64,000 bases of DNA from Trebonia sp036276115. Lineage in GTDB: Bacteria; Actinomycetota; Actinomycetes; Streptosporangiales; Streptosporangiaceae. The translations under genes and the position numbers were made by a program. The notes beneath the pieces are model-generated. The model was given only the letters and a program-made list of their open reading frames with translations. It did not search any database and was not told the DNA's origin. The stretch lies in assembly GCA_036276115.1 (NCBI GenBank), contig DATBEM010000121.1:1-64000 (forward strand), in the 5' to 3' direction. Within the stretch, counting starts at the first letter, position 1. Each line of letters begins with the position of its first letter. Below, piece by piece: positions 9,354 to 17,604 of the stretch.

Positions 9354-9866
9354 TCACGCCCCGGGCTTGCTCAGGTGCCAGCGGACGATCACGAACCCGT
9401 ACTTGAGGGCGCCCGCGAGGCGCTGGGGGTCGGGCCGGCCGTCGGGCCCGATCTGCATGCCGGAGAAGCGGGTGACGGTGGGGTTGGCCGCGGCCATGGC
9501 CGCGTAGAGGTCGCCGGCGGTCTGCGGGTCGCTGACGAGCTCGGGGTAGGCGGTCACGTCACGCCCGTTCACGTGCAGGCGGGTGGGCTGGCCGGGCCGC
9601 AGGTTCAGCTTCCACTTGCCCCCGCCCGGGGTGAGCAGCGCGTCGCCGTGGCGGACGTAGCTGACCGGCTGGCGGTAGTGGCGCCCGGTCTTGCGGCCGG
9701 TCAGGCTGACCAGCATCAGCCGCTGGCCGATGGGCGTCGGGAACGGGAGGCTGAGGGCGGTGCGCATGAAGCCGTTGATGACCTGCCATACCGGCCGCGG
9801 GATGCGGCGGCCGAGCGGCGGGCCGCCGGGCGGGCCGCCCGGGGGCGGGGCCTGGGTTGATGCCAC
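9354..9866 (-). CDS. Deazaflavin (F420)-dependent nitroreductase-family protein
   Basis: 170 aa, of the split-barrel DUF385/Ddn family that binds reduced F420 and reduces quinones or activated double bonds. The family hallmark LTGRKTGRHYRQPVSYVRHGD is seen at about residues 54-74, followed by the LTPGGGKWKLNLR segment. The GTG start has AGGAG seven bases upstream. A proline/glycine-rich leader (PPPGGPPGGPP) precedes the fold. It lies 21 bp behind the MarR gene and is therefore probably MarR-controlled. A relative lies at 59686. Confidence 0.85.
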   Translation of the reverse strand: MASTQAPPPGGPPGGPPLGRRIPRPVWQVINGFMRTALSLPFPTPIGQRLMLVSLTGRKTGRHYRQPVSYVRHGDALLTPGGGKWKLNLRPGQPTRLHVNGRDVTAYPELVSDPQTAGDLYAAMAAANPTVTRFSGMQIGPDGRPDPQRLAGALKYGFVIVRWHLSKPGA

Positions 9867-9887
9867 GATGATGCTCCTGTCAGTGGT

Positions 9888-10412
9888 CTAGGGATTCAGC
9901 GGCGGCGCGGGCGCCGGGGCCGGGCGGCCCGCGGCGGGCCCGCTGGCGTTGCTGCCGCTGGCGTTGCTGCCGCTCGGGGCCGGGCGGCCGACGTTGGCCG
10001 CCAGGCGGTCGAGCTGGCGGCCCAGCCAGTCGAGGTCGGCCTCGGGCAGCCCCTCGCGCAGGCGGCGGTCGAAGCTGAGGGCGGCGTCGCGCAGCCGCAG
10101 GAACAGCGCGTTGCCGTCCTCGCTGAGGTCGACGATGTGGATCCGCCGGTTGCCCGGGTCCCGCCGCCGGGCGAGCAGCCCGCTGCTCTCCATGGCGTTG
10201 AGGTGGTGGGTGAGCGTGGCCTCCCGCACGCCGACGGCGTCGGCCAGCTCCCGCTGGCTGGCGCGCGGGTTGATCTTGAGGTTGAGCAGCACCAGCCACA
10301 CGGGCAGGGAGCCCCCGGCCTCGGCGAGGGCATCATCGAAGGCTCGGTTGACGACCCGGGCCACGCGGGCGAGGTGCAGCCCGACGGGGACCGAGGCTTG
10401 ATGTGGACCCAC
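9888..10412 (-). CDS. MarR-family transcriptional regulator
   Basis: 174-aa winged-helix regulator. The DNA-binding part reads INPRASQRELADAVGVREATLTHHLNAM, then the wing RRRDPGNRRIHIVDLSEDG. The dimer helices lie at the N- and C-termini. The C-terminal tail holds a 15-bp duplication (9940-9969) giving SGSNASGSNASG and ends in Ala/Pro-rich sequence. The start is GTG. It is divergent from the SDR at 10485, and the shared 72-bp gap holds an inverted repeat over the SDR -10, so it probably represses that gene and itself. It is probably the local control for the SDR/membrane-protein pair and the F420 enzyme. Confidence 0.88.
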   Translation of the reverse strand: MGPHQASVPVGLHLARVARVVNRAFDDALAEAGGSLPVWLVLLNLKINPRASQRELADAVGVREATLTHHLNAMESSGLLARRRDPGNRRIHIVDLSEDGNALFLRLRDAALSFDRRLREGLPEADLDWLGRQLDRLAANVGRPAPSGSNASGSNASGPAAGRPAPAPAPPLNP

Positions 10413-10448
10413 GCCCCAAGCGTATCACATCCTACGACGTTGAAGGCT

Positions 10449-10478
10449 TTGACATCTAACCCTTAGGTTACTAGGGTT
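10449..10478 (+). promoter_or_regulatory. SDR promoter with probable MarR operator
   Basis: TTGACA (10449-10454), a 17-base spacer and TAGGGT (10472-10477), seven bases before the GTG start at 10485. Transcription would begin at the start codon, giving a leaderless mRNA. An inverted repeat, AACCCT (10458-10463) and AGGGTT (10473-10478), covers the -10, a typical place for MarR repression. Confidence 0.65.
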
Positions 10479-10484
10479 GATGGC

Positions 10485-11294
10485 GTGACCGAGCAAAATA
10501 TTCAGCAGACTGGACGTTCCGCCCCGTCGGAGCCGGTGATCTACCCGGACCTGGCGGGCAAGGTAGCGGTGGTCACGGGCGGGTCGCGCGGCATCGGCGC
10601 GTCGACCGCCGCGGCCCTGGCCGCGAACCGGGTCGCCGTGGCCGTGGTGGGCCGCGACGAGAAGGCGCTCACCACCGTGACCGAGTCGATCGAGGGCCAG
10701 GGCGGCCGGGCGGTGTGGATCGCCGCCGACCTCACCGTGGCGGGCGAGGCCGACCGCGTCGCGGCCACCGCCCGCGAGCAGCTGGGCCCGGTGGACATCC
10801 TGGCCGCGTTCGCGGGCGGGAACGGCATGCCGGTGCCGACCGAGACGGAGACCGCCGAGCACTGGCGGGAGATCGTCGAGGACGACCTGACCTCGTCCTT
10901 CCTCACCGTGCGGGCGTTCCTCCCGTCGATGGCCGAGCGCCGGGGCGGGGTGATCATCACCATGGCGTCCGCCGCCGCGCGCCAGGCGGCCAAGTCCGCC
11001 GCCGCCTACGCGGCCGCCAAGGCCGGGGTGATCGCGTTCACCCGGCACATCGCGGGCGAGTTCGCCGACCGCGGCATCCGGGCCAACTGCGTCTCGCCCT
11101 CGGCGGTCGAGAACGACCGGATGCGCACCTGGATGAGCGAGGAGCAGCGGGCGGCGGTCGGGCGGAGCTTCCCGCTGGGCCGGCTGGGGCAGCCCGCCGA
11201 CGTCGCCGCGGCCACGCTGTTCCTGGCGTCGGACGTGTCGTCCTGGATCACCGGGTCCACGCTGGACATCGCGGGCGGGAAGATCATGCTATGA
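10485..11294 (+). CDS. SDR ketoreductase, FabG-like
   Basis: 269-aa classical short-chain dehydrogenase. TGGSRGIG forms the nucleotide loop. The catalytic Ser is in TMASAAAR and the YxxxK pair in AAAYAAAKAG. The C-terminus ends in SWITGSTLDIAGGKIML. The closest local relative is the SDR at 53575, which shares the YPDLxGKVAVVT opening and the IAGGKIM ending, so the two are paralogues. Such enzymes reduce polyketide carbonyls; the carbon reduced is not known. The ATG of the next gene overlaps its stop. Confidence 0.9.
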   Translation: MTEQNIQQTGRSAPSEPVIYPDLAGKVAVVTGGSRGIGASTAAALAANRVAVAVVGRDEKALTTVTESIEGQGGRAVWIAADLTVAGEADRVAATAREQLGPVDILAAFAGGNGMPVPTETETAEHWREIVEDDLTSSFLTVRAFLPSMAERRGGVIITMASAAARQAAKSAAAYAAAKAGVIAFTRHIAGEFADRGIRANCVSPSAVENDRMRTWMSEEQRAAVGRSFPLGRLGQPADVAAATLFLASDVSSWITGSTLDIAGGKIML

Positions 11295-11761
11295 GCGTCG
11301 TCAGCCGCAGCAGGCGCGGGGCCGTCGCCGCCGCGCAGGTCCGGGGCCTGATGACGACGTGCTTCGCCACGATCGTGATCCTGCTCATCGAGTACGGCCT
11401 GGGCATGTACGTGAACTTCTACACCCGCCTGCCACGGGCCGACATCGGGTCCGGCACCGCCACCGCCTTCGGCCGCGCCCTCACCAACGGCCCGGCCGGG
11501 CTCACGATCCACGTCATCGTCGGGATCATCCTGCTCGCCTCGGCCCTCACCGCGATCTGGCGGGCGAGCACGGTCCGCAGCTCCGCCCTGGTCGGCGTGA
11601 CCTTCCTGGGCCTGGTGGCGGTGATCGTCGCGGGCATCGCCGGCTCGAACTTCGTGAACGACCCGTCGGCCGGCTCGTCCATGCTCATGGCGATCATGGC
11701 CGGGGTGGCGATCCTCATCTACGCCCTGACGATGTTCCTGGCCGCCGTGCGCCGGGTGTGA
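11291..11761 (+). CDS. Four-helix integral membrane protein, unknown function
   Basis: 156 aa, start overlapping the SDR stop (ATGA). Four hydrophobic segments are visible: TCFATIVILLIEYGLGMYV, GLTIHVIVGIILLASALT, ALVGVTFLGLVAVIVAGIAG and MLMAIMAGVAILIYALTMFL. A loop with YTRLPRAD and GRALTNGP lies between helices 1 and 2. No catalytic motif or family is recognised with certainty. Coupling to the SDR suggests regulation by the MarR protein. Confidence 0.7.
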   Translation: MSVVSRSRRGAVAAAQVRGLMTTCFATIVILLIEYGLGMYVNFYTRLPRADIGSGTATAFGRALTNGPAGLTIHVIVGIILLASALTAIWRASTVRSSALVGVTFLGLVAVIVAGIAGSNFVNDPSAGSSMLMAIMAGVAILIYALTMFLAAVRRV

Positions 11762-11783
11762 CGGCCCTCCCCGCCGGGCATGC

Positions 11784-11827
11784 GCGAGCGGCCCCGGTCC
11801 TCCTGCGGGAGGACCGGGGCCGCTCGC
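11784..11827. terminator. 20-bp perfect hairpin between convergent genes
   Basis: A perfect 20-bp stem with a TGCG loop between the rightward membrane-protein gene and the leftward NmrA-like gene. It is probably a bidirectional terminator and marks the end of the long leftward polyketide operon. Confidence 0.85.
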
Positions 11828-11849
11828 TGGCCGGGCCGCCGACCGCGGC

Positions 11850-12485
11850 CTAGTAGGCGATGTCGACCGTGGTGCGGGCCAGGCTGGGGTCGGCCACGTG
11901 ATCGAGCAGGTAGCTCGCCAGGTCGGCCCGGGAGATCGACCAGCAGCCGGGCAGCTTCCCGCTTTCCGCCACGCGCCAGGTGCCGGTGGGCGGGCCGTTG
12001 GTCAGCCGGGCGGCCCGGACGATGGTCCAGGCCGCGTCCGACGTGCCCAGCTCGTCCTCCATCACCCGCATGTCGGCGTACGGCTTGCGCAGCAGGGGAT
12101 GCAGGACCAGGCGGGCGAGCAGCCACTCGGCCAGTCGCTCGCGCCCCGGCAGCGACAGCGAGCTGGTGGAGACCACCAGGATCCGCCCGGGGCCGCCGGC
12201 CGCCATCGCGGCCAGGATGTTGGCCACCCCGGCCGAGTAGACGGTGGTGGCGTAGCGGTGCAGGCCGATGCCGAGCGCGGACACGACCGCGTCCGCGCCC
12301 GCCACCACCGGGGCGGCGGCGCCCGGCACGGTCACGTCCCCCGCGACGACGCGCAGCCGCGGGTGGTCGATCCCCAGTGCCTGCGGGCGCCGCGCCAGCA
12401 CGGCCACCTCGTGGCCCCGCTCCAGGGCCTGGCGGGTGAGCCGGGCCCCGGTCCCGCCGGTCGCGCCGAAGACGGCCAGCCGCAT
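11850..12485 (-). CDS. NmrA-like atypical SDR (NAD(P)-binding reductase)
   Basis: 211 aa. The N-terminal GATGGTGARLTRQALERGHEV is the Rossmann loop of atypical SDRs. AGDVTVPGAA, VSALGIG and VVSTSSLSLPG follow. A C-terminal IVRAARLTNGPPTG segment is shared with the paralogues at 16334 and 39228. The usual YxxxK is not obvious. It is the last gene of the leftward PKS operon. It could be an NAD(P)H-dependent reductase of a quinone or aryl ketone. Confidence 0.85.
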   Translation of the reverse strand: MRLAVFGATGGTGARLTRQALERGHEVAVLARRPQALGIDHPRLRVVAGDVTVPGAAAPVVAGADAVVSALGIGLHRYATTVYSAGVANILAAMAAGGPGRILVVSTSSLSLPGRERLAEWLLARLVLHPLLRKPYADMRVMEDELGTSDAAWTIVRAARLTNGPPTGTWRVAESGKLPGCWSISRADLASYLLDHVADPSLARTTVDIAY

Positions 12486-12491
12486 TGCTGG

Positions 12492-13928
12492 TTACCTGGC
12501 CGGCTCGGCCGCGAGGGCGCCGCTGATCGCGCTGACCAGGTCAGCCCGCGAGGCCCCGGGGAGCCGGGGCGGCGGCCCGGACGACAGCACCTTCCCGATG
12601 CGCATGCCGATCTCCCGGTCGGCGTACAGCGCCGGCGGCTCGGCCAGCATCATCATCACGTTCGCGATGCGCCGCCAGATCACCTCGTCCTGGGTGGACG
12701 CGGCCACCGCGAGGCCGAACGAGATCACCCCGGCCGGCGGGCGGCCGAGCGGCCGGCCCGCGAGGGTGGCCTCCCACAGCGTCGCCCGGTCGCGGTCGTT
12801 GGCGATGGCCTCCTCCAGCCACGGGCGCACCAGGTCGGCGGTGAGCTGCGCCCACCGCGTCGCCTGCTGCGGCTCGGTGCCCTTGCTGAGCAGGTCGGCC
12901 AGCTCGAACGCCTCCCGCAGGGCGACGGACACGCCGCGGCCGTAGGACGGGTTGGTGGTGCAGATCGCGTCCCCGATGGGGAAGAAGCCGCCGGGCACCG
13001 GCTGGCCCGGGGCGGGGGTGCGGATCGAGTTGTCCAGGCTGCCCATCGCGTAGACGGGCGAGATCGGCTCGGAGTTGCCCGGCGCGACCCAGCCCGCCAG
13101 CAGCGGCGTGGCCCGGATGACGGCCTCGAACGCGGCCTCGTGCCGCAGCTCCTTCAGCTCGCCGTCCTCGGGCAGGACGCCGACCGAGATCGAGAACGTC
13201 CGGTTATCGCCGAGGAACAGCACCGCCGTGTAGGAGTCCCACAGGCCACCGGACCCGAAGCCGCGGTTGAGCGGCCCGGGCGGGGTCGGGGTGAGCTGCC
13301 GGTAGTAGCGCGTGTAGTACACGATCTTGCAGTTCTCGCTGGTGGTGACGGGCACCGGCAGCCCGGCGGCGGCGAGCCAGGAGTCGGCCGCGGTGCGCCG
13401 CCCGGTGGCGTCGACGACCGCGTCGGCGGTCTTGACCGCGCCGTCGGCGAGCCGCACGCCGGTGACCCGGGCGGGGTCGGCCGGGTCGGTCACCAGCCCG
13501 CGGACGGTGGCCCCGCGGGTCAGCGTGACCCCGGGCCGGGCCAGCGCGCGCTCGCGCAGGATGAACTCGAAGGTCGAGCGGCGGGTGATCACCATGCGGA
13601 GGTTGTCGTCGCCCGGCTGGCGGGTGAAGTCCCGCAGCATCGGCGGCGGGTAGTCGGCCAGGTTGATCTCGCCCGCGCCCGCGGCCAGCAGGGCCTCGTA
13701 CACGTCCGGGGCCCGGTCGCGCAGCAGGTTGCAGCCGAGCGAGGCGAACGCGTGGGAGTGCACGCCCTGCGGCACCGTCGGGCGCTGCCAGCTCGCGGCG
13801 GCGTCGATCGTCTCGGGCAGCGCGTCGGCCGACCGCTCGAGGACCTCGACCTCATGGCCGGCGTCGGCCAGGGCCAGCGCCGCGGCGATCCCGGCGACGC
13901 TGCCGCCGATGACAAGAATGGAGCTCAT
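12492..13928 (-). CDS. FAD-dependent oxidoreductase/monooxygenase
   Basis: 478 aa of the PHBH-like flavoprotein fold. GGSVAGIAAALALADAGHEV at the N-terminus binds the ADP part of FAD. ATGRRTAADSWL near the middle and GDAICTTNPSYGRGVSVALRE bind the ribityl/FAD. PTVPQGVHSHAF near residue 50 is typical of a subgroup that acts on quinones, halogenated phenols or isoprenoid substrates. Four bases separate it from the SnoaL gene. It probably hydroxylates or epoxidises the aromatic polyketide. Which carbon is unknown. Confidence 0.85.
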   Translation of the reverse strand: MSSILVIGGSVAGIAAALALADAGHEVEVLERSADALPETIDAAASWQRPTVPQGVHSHAFASLGCNLLRDRAPDVYEALLAAGAGEINLADYPPPMLRDFTRQPGDDNLRMVITRRSTFEFILRERALARPGVTLTRGATVRGLVTDPADPARVTGVRLADGAVKTADAVVDATGRRTAADSWLAAAGLPVPVTTSENCKIVYYTRYYRQLTPTPPGPLNRGFGSGGLWDSYTAVLFLGDNRTFSISVGVLPEDGELKELRHEAAFEAVIRATPLLAGWVAPGNSEPISPVYAMGSLDNSIRTPAPGQPVPGGFFPIGDAICTTNPSYGRGVSVALREAFELADLLSKGTEPQQATRWAQLTADLVRPWLEEAIANDRDRATLWEATLAGRPLGRPPAGVISFGLAVAASTQDEVIWRRIANVMMMLAEPPALYADREIGMRIGKVLSSGPPPRLPGASRADLVSAISGALAAEPAR

Positions 13929-13931
13929 GAC

Positions 13932-14327
13932 TCACCGGTTCCAGAACTCGTCGGTGGCGTACACGTCGTTGGGGTAGGTCCAGAACTCGGCGATCTTGCC
14001 GCCCTCGATCCGGGCGACGTTGACGAACGGCATCTCCAGCACGTGGCCCTTGCGCTCGTAGCGGGTGTAGAGCAGGGCGAACGCGTGGCCGTCGCTGGCG
14101 CCGATCTCCAGGACGTCCATCTTGAGGTTGCCCTCGGTCAGCTCGAACATCTTGTTCGCGAACGCGATCGAGTCGGCCAGGCCGTGGTGCTCGCCCGACA
14201 GCGGGTTGCGGCCCGGGTAGTGGTGCACCGCGTCCGGGGTCCAGTACGAACCGGCGGTGTCCACGTCGCCGACGCCGAACGCGTCGTAGACCTTTTGCAT
14301 GAGGGTGACGTTCGGGTGGTCGATCAT
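13932..14327 (-). CDS. SnoaL-like cyclase/NTF2-fold protein
   Basis: 131 aa. MQKVYDAFGVGD begins an NTF2-like fold that ends VNVARIEGGKIAEFWTYPND, the usual end of SnoaL-like proteins. The ATG overlaps the E1-beta stop by four bases. In aromatic PKS clusters this fold catalyses a late aldol cyclisation (SnoaL) or a hydroxylation. It is one of several such proteins here (also 8897 and 49167). Confidence 0.8.
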   Translation of the reverse strand: MIDHPNVTLMQKVYDAFGVGDVDTAGSYWTPDAVHHYPGRNPLSGEHHGLADSIAFANKMFELTEGNLKMDVLEIGASDGHAFALLYTRYERKGHVLEMPFVNVARIEGGKIAEFWTYPNDVYATDEFWNR

Positions 14328-15331
14328 GCTGCTGGCTCCTTCTGTGTGCTGTTTACCGCGGCTACGATGTCGGCGGCCGTGGGCGCGTAGGCGTCCTCGA
14401 GCACCGGGCTGAAGGCAGTGGGCGCGTGCGGCGCGGTCACCATCCGGATCGGGGCGCGCAGCGCGCCGAAGGCGTTCGCGGCGACGAGGGCGGCGATGTC
14501 CCCGGCCGCGCCGCAGCGGGGGTTGGCCTCGTCCACCACGACCAGGCGGCCGGTGCGGCCGACGCTGGCGTAGATGGCCTCGTCATCGAGCGGGGAGAGC
14601 GTGCGGGGGTCGATGACCTCGCACTCGATGCCCTGGGCGGCCAGTTGCCCGGCGGCGGTGACGGCCTCGCCGACCATCCGCCCGATCGCGACGATCGTGC
14701 AGTCGGTGCCCTCCCGCACGATCGCGGCCTTCCCCAGCGGGACCGTGTAGGGGTCCTCGGGGACCTCGCCCCGGCTGAAGTACAGCCCCTTGTGCTCGAA
14801 GAACATGACCGGGTCATCGTCCCTGATCGCCGCGATGAGCAGCCCCTTGGCGTCGGCCGGAGAGGACGGGACCACGACCTTGAGGCCGGGGATGTGGGCG
14901 AACAGGGGGTAGAGGGCCTGGGAGTGCTGCGCCCCGCGCCGCATCCCGGTGCCCCACAGGGCGCGCAGGACGAGCGGGACCGACGCCTTGCCGCCGGTCA
15001 TGTAGCGCAGCTTGGCCGCCTGGTTGAGGATCTGGTCGAAGCACACGCCCGCGAAGTCGGCGAACAGCAGGTCGGCGACCGGGCGCAGGCCGGTCGCGGC
15101 CGCCCCGACCGCCGCCCCGACGAAGGCCGCCTCGGTGATGGGCGCGTCGATGACCTGGGCGGGGTACTTCTCGTGGAGCCCCTTGGTCGGCCCCCAGGCG
15201 TGGCCGAGGGTGCCGTCGCAGCCGGTCCCGCCGATGCTGTCCTCGCCGAACACCACCACCGACGGGTCGGCCTCCAGCTCCTGGCGCAGGCCCTCGGACA
15301 GCGCGTCCAGGTAGGAGATGATCCGGGCCAT
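14324..15331 (-). CDS. 2-oxoacid dehydrogenase E1, beta subunit
   Basis: 335 aa transketolase-like subunit. It has the family features VVVFGEDSIGG, DAPITEAAFVGAAVGAA, the LRALWGTGMRRGAQHSQ segment and VVVPSSPADAKGLL, with a transketolase C-domain starting near residue 195. It pairs with the alpha subunit 10 bp upstream to bind thiamine diphosphate and decarboxylate a 2-oxoacid (pyruvate, acetoin or branched-chain type). No E2 or E3 gene is nearby, so the acyl or acyloin product must be passed to a housekeeping E2 or used directly. Confidence 0.88.
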   Translation of the reverse strand: MARIISYLDALSEGLRQELEADPSVVVFGEDSIGGTGCDGTLGHAWGPTKGLHEKYPAQVIDAPITEAAFVGAAVGAAATGLRPVADLLFADFAGVCFDQILNQAAKLRYMTGGKASVPLVLRALWGTGMRRGAQHSQALYPLFAHIPGLKVVVPSSPADAKGLLIAAIRDDDPVMFFEHKGLYFSRGEVPEDPYTVPLGKAAIVREGTDCTIVAIGRMVGEAVTAAGQLAAQGIECEVIDPRTLSPLDDEAIYASVGRTGRLVVVDEANPRCGAAGDIAALVAANAFGALRAPIRMVTAPHAPTAFSPVLEDAYAPTAADIVAAVNSTQKEPAA

Positions 15332-15341
15332 GTCGTCCTCC

Positions 15342-16337
15342 TCAGTAACTGACGTAGACGTCGGCCAGCAGCTGGGCCGGATCGGGGTCCGGGGCAGCGG
15401 CGACGCCGTCGAACGCGGCGTCGACCGCGGCCGCGACCTCGCCGTCGATGGCGGCCAGCTCGGCCGCCGAGCTGGGCCCGTCGCCCGCGAGCTGGTCGCG
15501 GAGCTGCCGGACGCAGTCGTGGGCCGCGCGGAGCGCCTCGACCTCGCCTGCCCCGCGGTAGCCCTGCTGGTCCCAGCCCTCCATGTGGCCGAAGAACCGG
15601 TGCGCGGTGCACTCGATCAGCGTGGGGCCGCCGCCGGACCGGGCCCGGTCCACCGCCCGGGCCGCGGCGGCGCGGACGGCGGCGAAGTCGTAGCCGTCGG
15701 GCGACTCGGCCGGCATGCCCAGCGCCGCCGCCCGCTCGGACACCTTGTGCCCGGCGAGGTGGAACGCGGTCCCGGTCGCCTGCGCGTAGCCGTTGTCCTC
15801 GACCACGAAGACGCAGGGCAGCTGCCACACCATCGCGAGCAGGAGGCTCTCGGCGAACACGCCCTGGTTGGCCCCGCCGTCCCCGACGAAGGCGACCGCG
15901 ACCTGGCGGGTGCCGCGGTGCTTGGCCGACAGGGCCGCCCCGCAGGCCAGCGGGACGCCGCCGGCCGCCACGCCGTTGGCCCCGAGCATGCCCCGGGCGA
16001 AGTCGGCGATGTGCATCGAGCCGCCCTTGCCGCCGCATAGCCCGCCCGCCTTGCCGTACAGCTCCAGCGCCATCGCGCGCAGGTCGCAGCCCTTGGCGAT
16101 GGCGTGGCCGTGGCCGCGGTGGGTGCTGGCGATGTAGTCGTCGCCGTCCAGGACGGCGCACGCGCCCGCCGCGACGGCCTCCTGCCCGGCGTAGAGGTGC
16201 ACGGCGCCGGGGATGGCGTTCGCGGCGAATTCCTTGTGCAGGCGCTCCTCGAACTCGCGGATCGTGCGCATGGTCCGGTAGCCGGCGATCAGGTCCCCCC
16301 GGCTGGGGGCGGCACTGCTCATCGGGGCGGTGCTCAT
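15342..16337 (-). CDS. 2-oxoacid dehydrogenase E1, alpha subunit
   Basis: 331 aa. The ATG at 16337 is chosen because AAGGAC precedes it and homologous sequence begins just after it. The thiamine-diphosphate motif GDGGANQG lies at 152-159. GGKGGSMHIADF near 102-113 and THRGHGHAIAKG near 72-83 are characteristic of the acetoin/pyruvate type. It forms an alpha2-beta2 enzyme with the following gene. Placed inside the PKS operon, it probably provides an acyl unit or activated aldehyde for priming or tailoring; this role is inferred. Confidence 0.88.
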   Translation of the reverse strand: MSTAPMSSAAPSRGDLIAGYRTMRTIREFEERLHKEFAANAIPGAVHLYAGQEAVAAGACAVLDGDDYIASTHRGHGHAIAKGCDLRAMALELYGKAGGLCGGKGGSMHIADFARGMLGANGVAAGGVPLACGAALSAKHRGTRQVAVAFVGDGGANQGVFAESLLLAMVWQLPCVFVVEDNGYAQATGTAFHLAGHKVSERAAALGMPAESPDGYDFAAVRAAAARAVDRARSGGGPTLIECTAHRFFGHMEGWDQQGYRGAGEVEALRAAHDCVRQLRDQLAGDGPSSAAELAAIDGEVAAAVDAAFDGVAAAPDPDPAQLLADVYVSY

Positions 16338-17134
16338 CGGGGCTGTCCTTCCTTCTCGGCCGGCCGGCCGCCGGAGCGGCCGAGCGGGTCGGGGCGGCCG
16401 GGGCGGGCGCCGCCGGCCGGGGCCGGGCGGCCGTGCCCGGTGAGGATGACGATGTCGCTCCCGCCGCGGCTGGCGGCGCGGGCGACGACGTAGTCGGCCA
16501 GGTCGGCCGCGCCCACTGGCCGCTCCCGCCGCAGCTGGCCGTCCGGCACGACCTGGTAGCTCCCGCTGGCGGGCCAGTCCCGGACCTTCGCGGCCCGGAC
16601 GATCGACCAGTCCAGCTCGCGGGCGCAGGCCAGCTCGTCCTCCATGCGCTCGAAGTCGAGGAACTGGTAGCGGTAAAGCTTGTGGACGAAGTTGCGCTGC
16701 GCGTACTTGCGCAGCGCCGACGCGCGGGGGCTGATGAAGGCCGCCGCCTGGGAAACGGCGACGATGCGGGTCACGCCGCTGTCGCGCATCACCTGGCACA
16801 CCCCGGCCATGCCGGCCGAGCGGATCCGGGTCGGGGACTGGCCGAACACGCCAGCCGCGAAGATGACCGCGTCCGCCCCGGCGATCGGGGCGTGCAGCGT
16901 CCGCGGGTCGAAGATGTCCCCCGGTGCCACGGTGACGTTCTTCAGCGAGCCGAGCGCCGCGGTGAGCTCCTGCTCGACCGGCGCCACGGGCGCGGGCCGG
17001 CCGTTGGCGAGCCCGGGCCCGGACATCGGGTCGGGCTGGTGCGCGAACGCCACGACGTCGTGGCCCTCGCGCACCGCCGAGCGGGTGACCTGCCGGCCGA
17101 CCAGGCCGGTCGGGCCGAAGACGACGATCTTCAT
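16334..17134 (-). CDS. NmrA-like atypical SDR
   Basis: 266 aa. GPTGLVGRQVTRSAVREGHDV is the dinucleotide loop. APGDIFDPRTL, VIFAAGVFGQSP and VAVSQAAAFISP follow, with WSIVRAAKVRDWPASG near the C-terminus as in the paralogues at 11850 and 39228. The ATG overlaps the upstream stop, and its own stop overlaps the E1-alpha start. An Arg/Gly/Pro-rich tail extends past the fold. Probably an NAD(P)H reductase of the pathway. Confidence 0.83.
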   Translation of the reverse strand: MKIVVFGPTGLVGRQVTRSAVREGHDVVAFAHQPDPMSGPGLANGRPAPVAPVEQELTAALGSLKNVTVAPGDIFDPRTLHAPIAGADAVIFAAGVFGQSPTRIRSAGMAGVCQVMRDSGVTRIVAVSQAAAFISPRASALRKYAQRNFVHKLYRYQFLDFERMEDELACARELDWSIVRAAKVRDWPASGSYQVVPDGQLRRERPVGAADLADYVVARAASRGGSDIVILTGHGRPAPAGGARPGRPDPLGRSGGRPAEKEGQPR

Positions 17135-17604
17135 CAGGCCACCTGCGCGATGATGGCGGCGCCGTAGCTGACGAAGGCGACGATCGCCCCGTAGGTGCGG
17201 ACCTGGTGGGCGATGTGCCACCGGGTGCGCTTGCGGACCCACTGGCTGGGGGCCCGGTCCGGGCTCCACACCTCGATCTGGCGCCAGATCGGCCGGTTGA
17301 ACCCCTCGGACGTGATGCCGACGGTGATCATGGCCAGCGACCCGATCACCAGCAAGGTGGCGGGCCCGGCCCCGGTCACCTCGAACGCGGCGGCGAACCC
17401 GAGGGCGGCCGACAGCACGCCCATCCACACCGCGATCGGGTGGAAGATGTGCATGTCGATGAGCTGGCAGACCTCGACGTAGCCGTCGTAGCGCAGCGAG
17501 TTCAGCATCGGCAAGATGGACAGCTTCATGATCCAGAGCGTGCCGAGCTGCCAGCCCGCCGCGGCCAGCAGCACGGTGCAGATCACGCCGGCGGTGGTGC
17601 TCAT
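17134..17604 (-). CDS. DUF1772-like membrane protein (anthrone-oxygenase-like)
   Basis: 156 aa with four predicted membrane helices (GVICTVLLAAAGWQLGTLWI, FHPIAVWMGVLSAALGFAAA, GPATLLVIGSLAMITVGI, GAIVAFVSYGAAIIAQ). The pattern of helix 1, a cytosolic MLNSLRYDGYVEVCQLID loop and a conserved RTRWHIAHQVR before helix 4 resembles DUF1772. That family includes cofactor-free anthrone oxygenases that turn anthrones into anthraquinones. Starts at ATG 17604, overlapping the ABM gene stop. Adjacent to an ABM protein, another quinone-forming family. Assignment is by pattern only. Confidence 0.6.
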   Translation of the reverse strand: MSTTAGVICTVLLAAAGWQLGTLWIMKLSILPMLNSLRYDGYVEVCQLIDMHIFHPIAVWMGVLSAALGFAAAFEVTGAGPATLLVIGSLAMITVGITSEGFNRPIWRQIEVWSPDRAPSQWVRKRTRWHIAHQVRTYGAIVAFVSYGAAIIAQVA

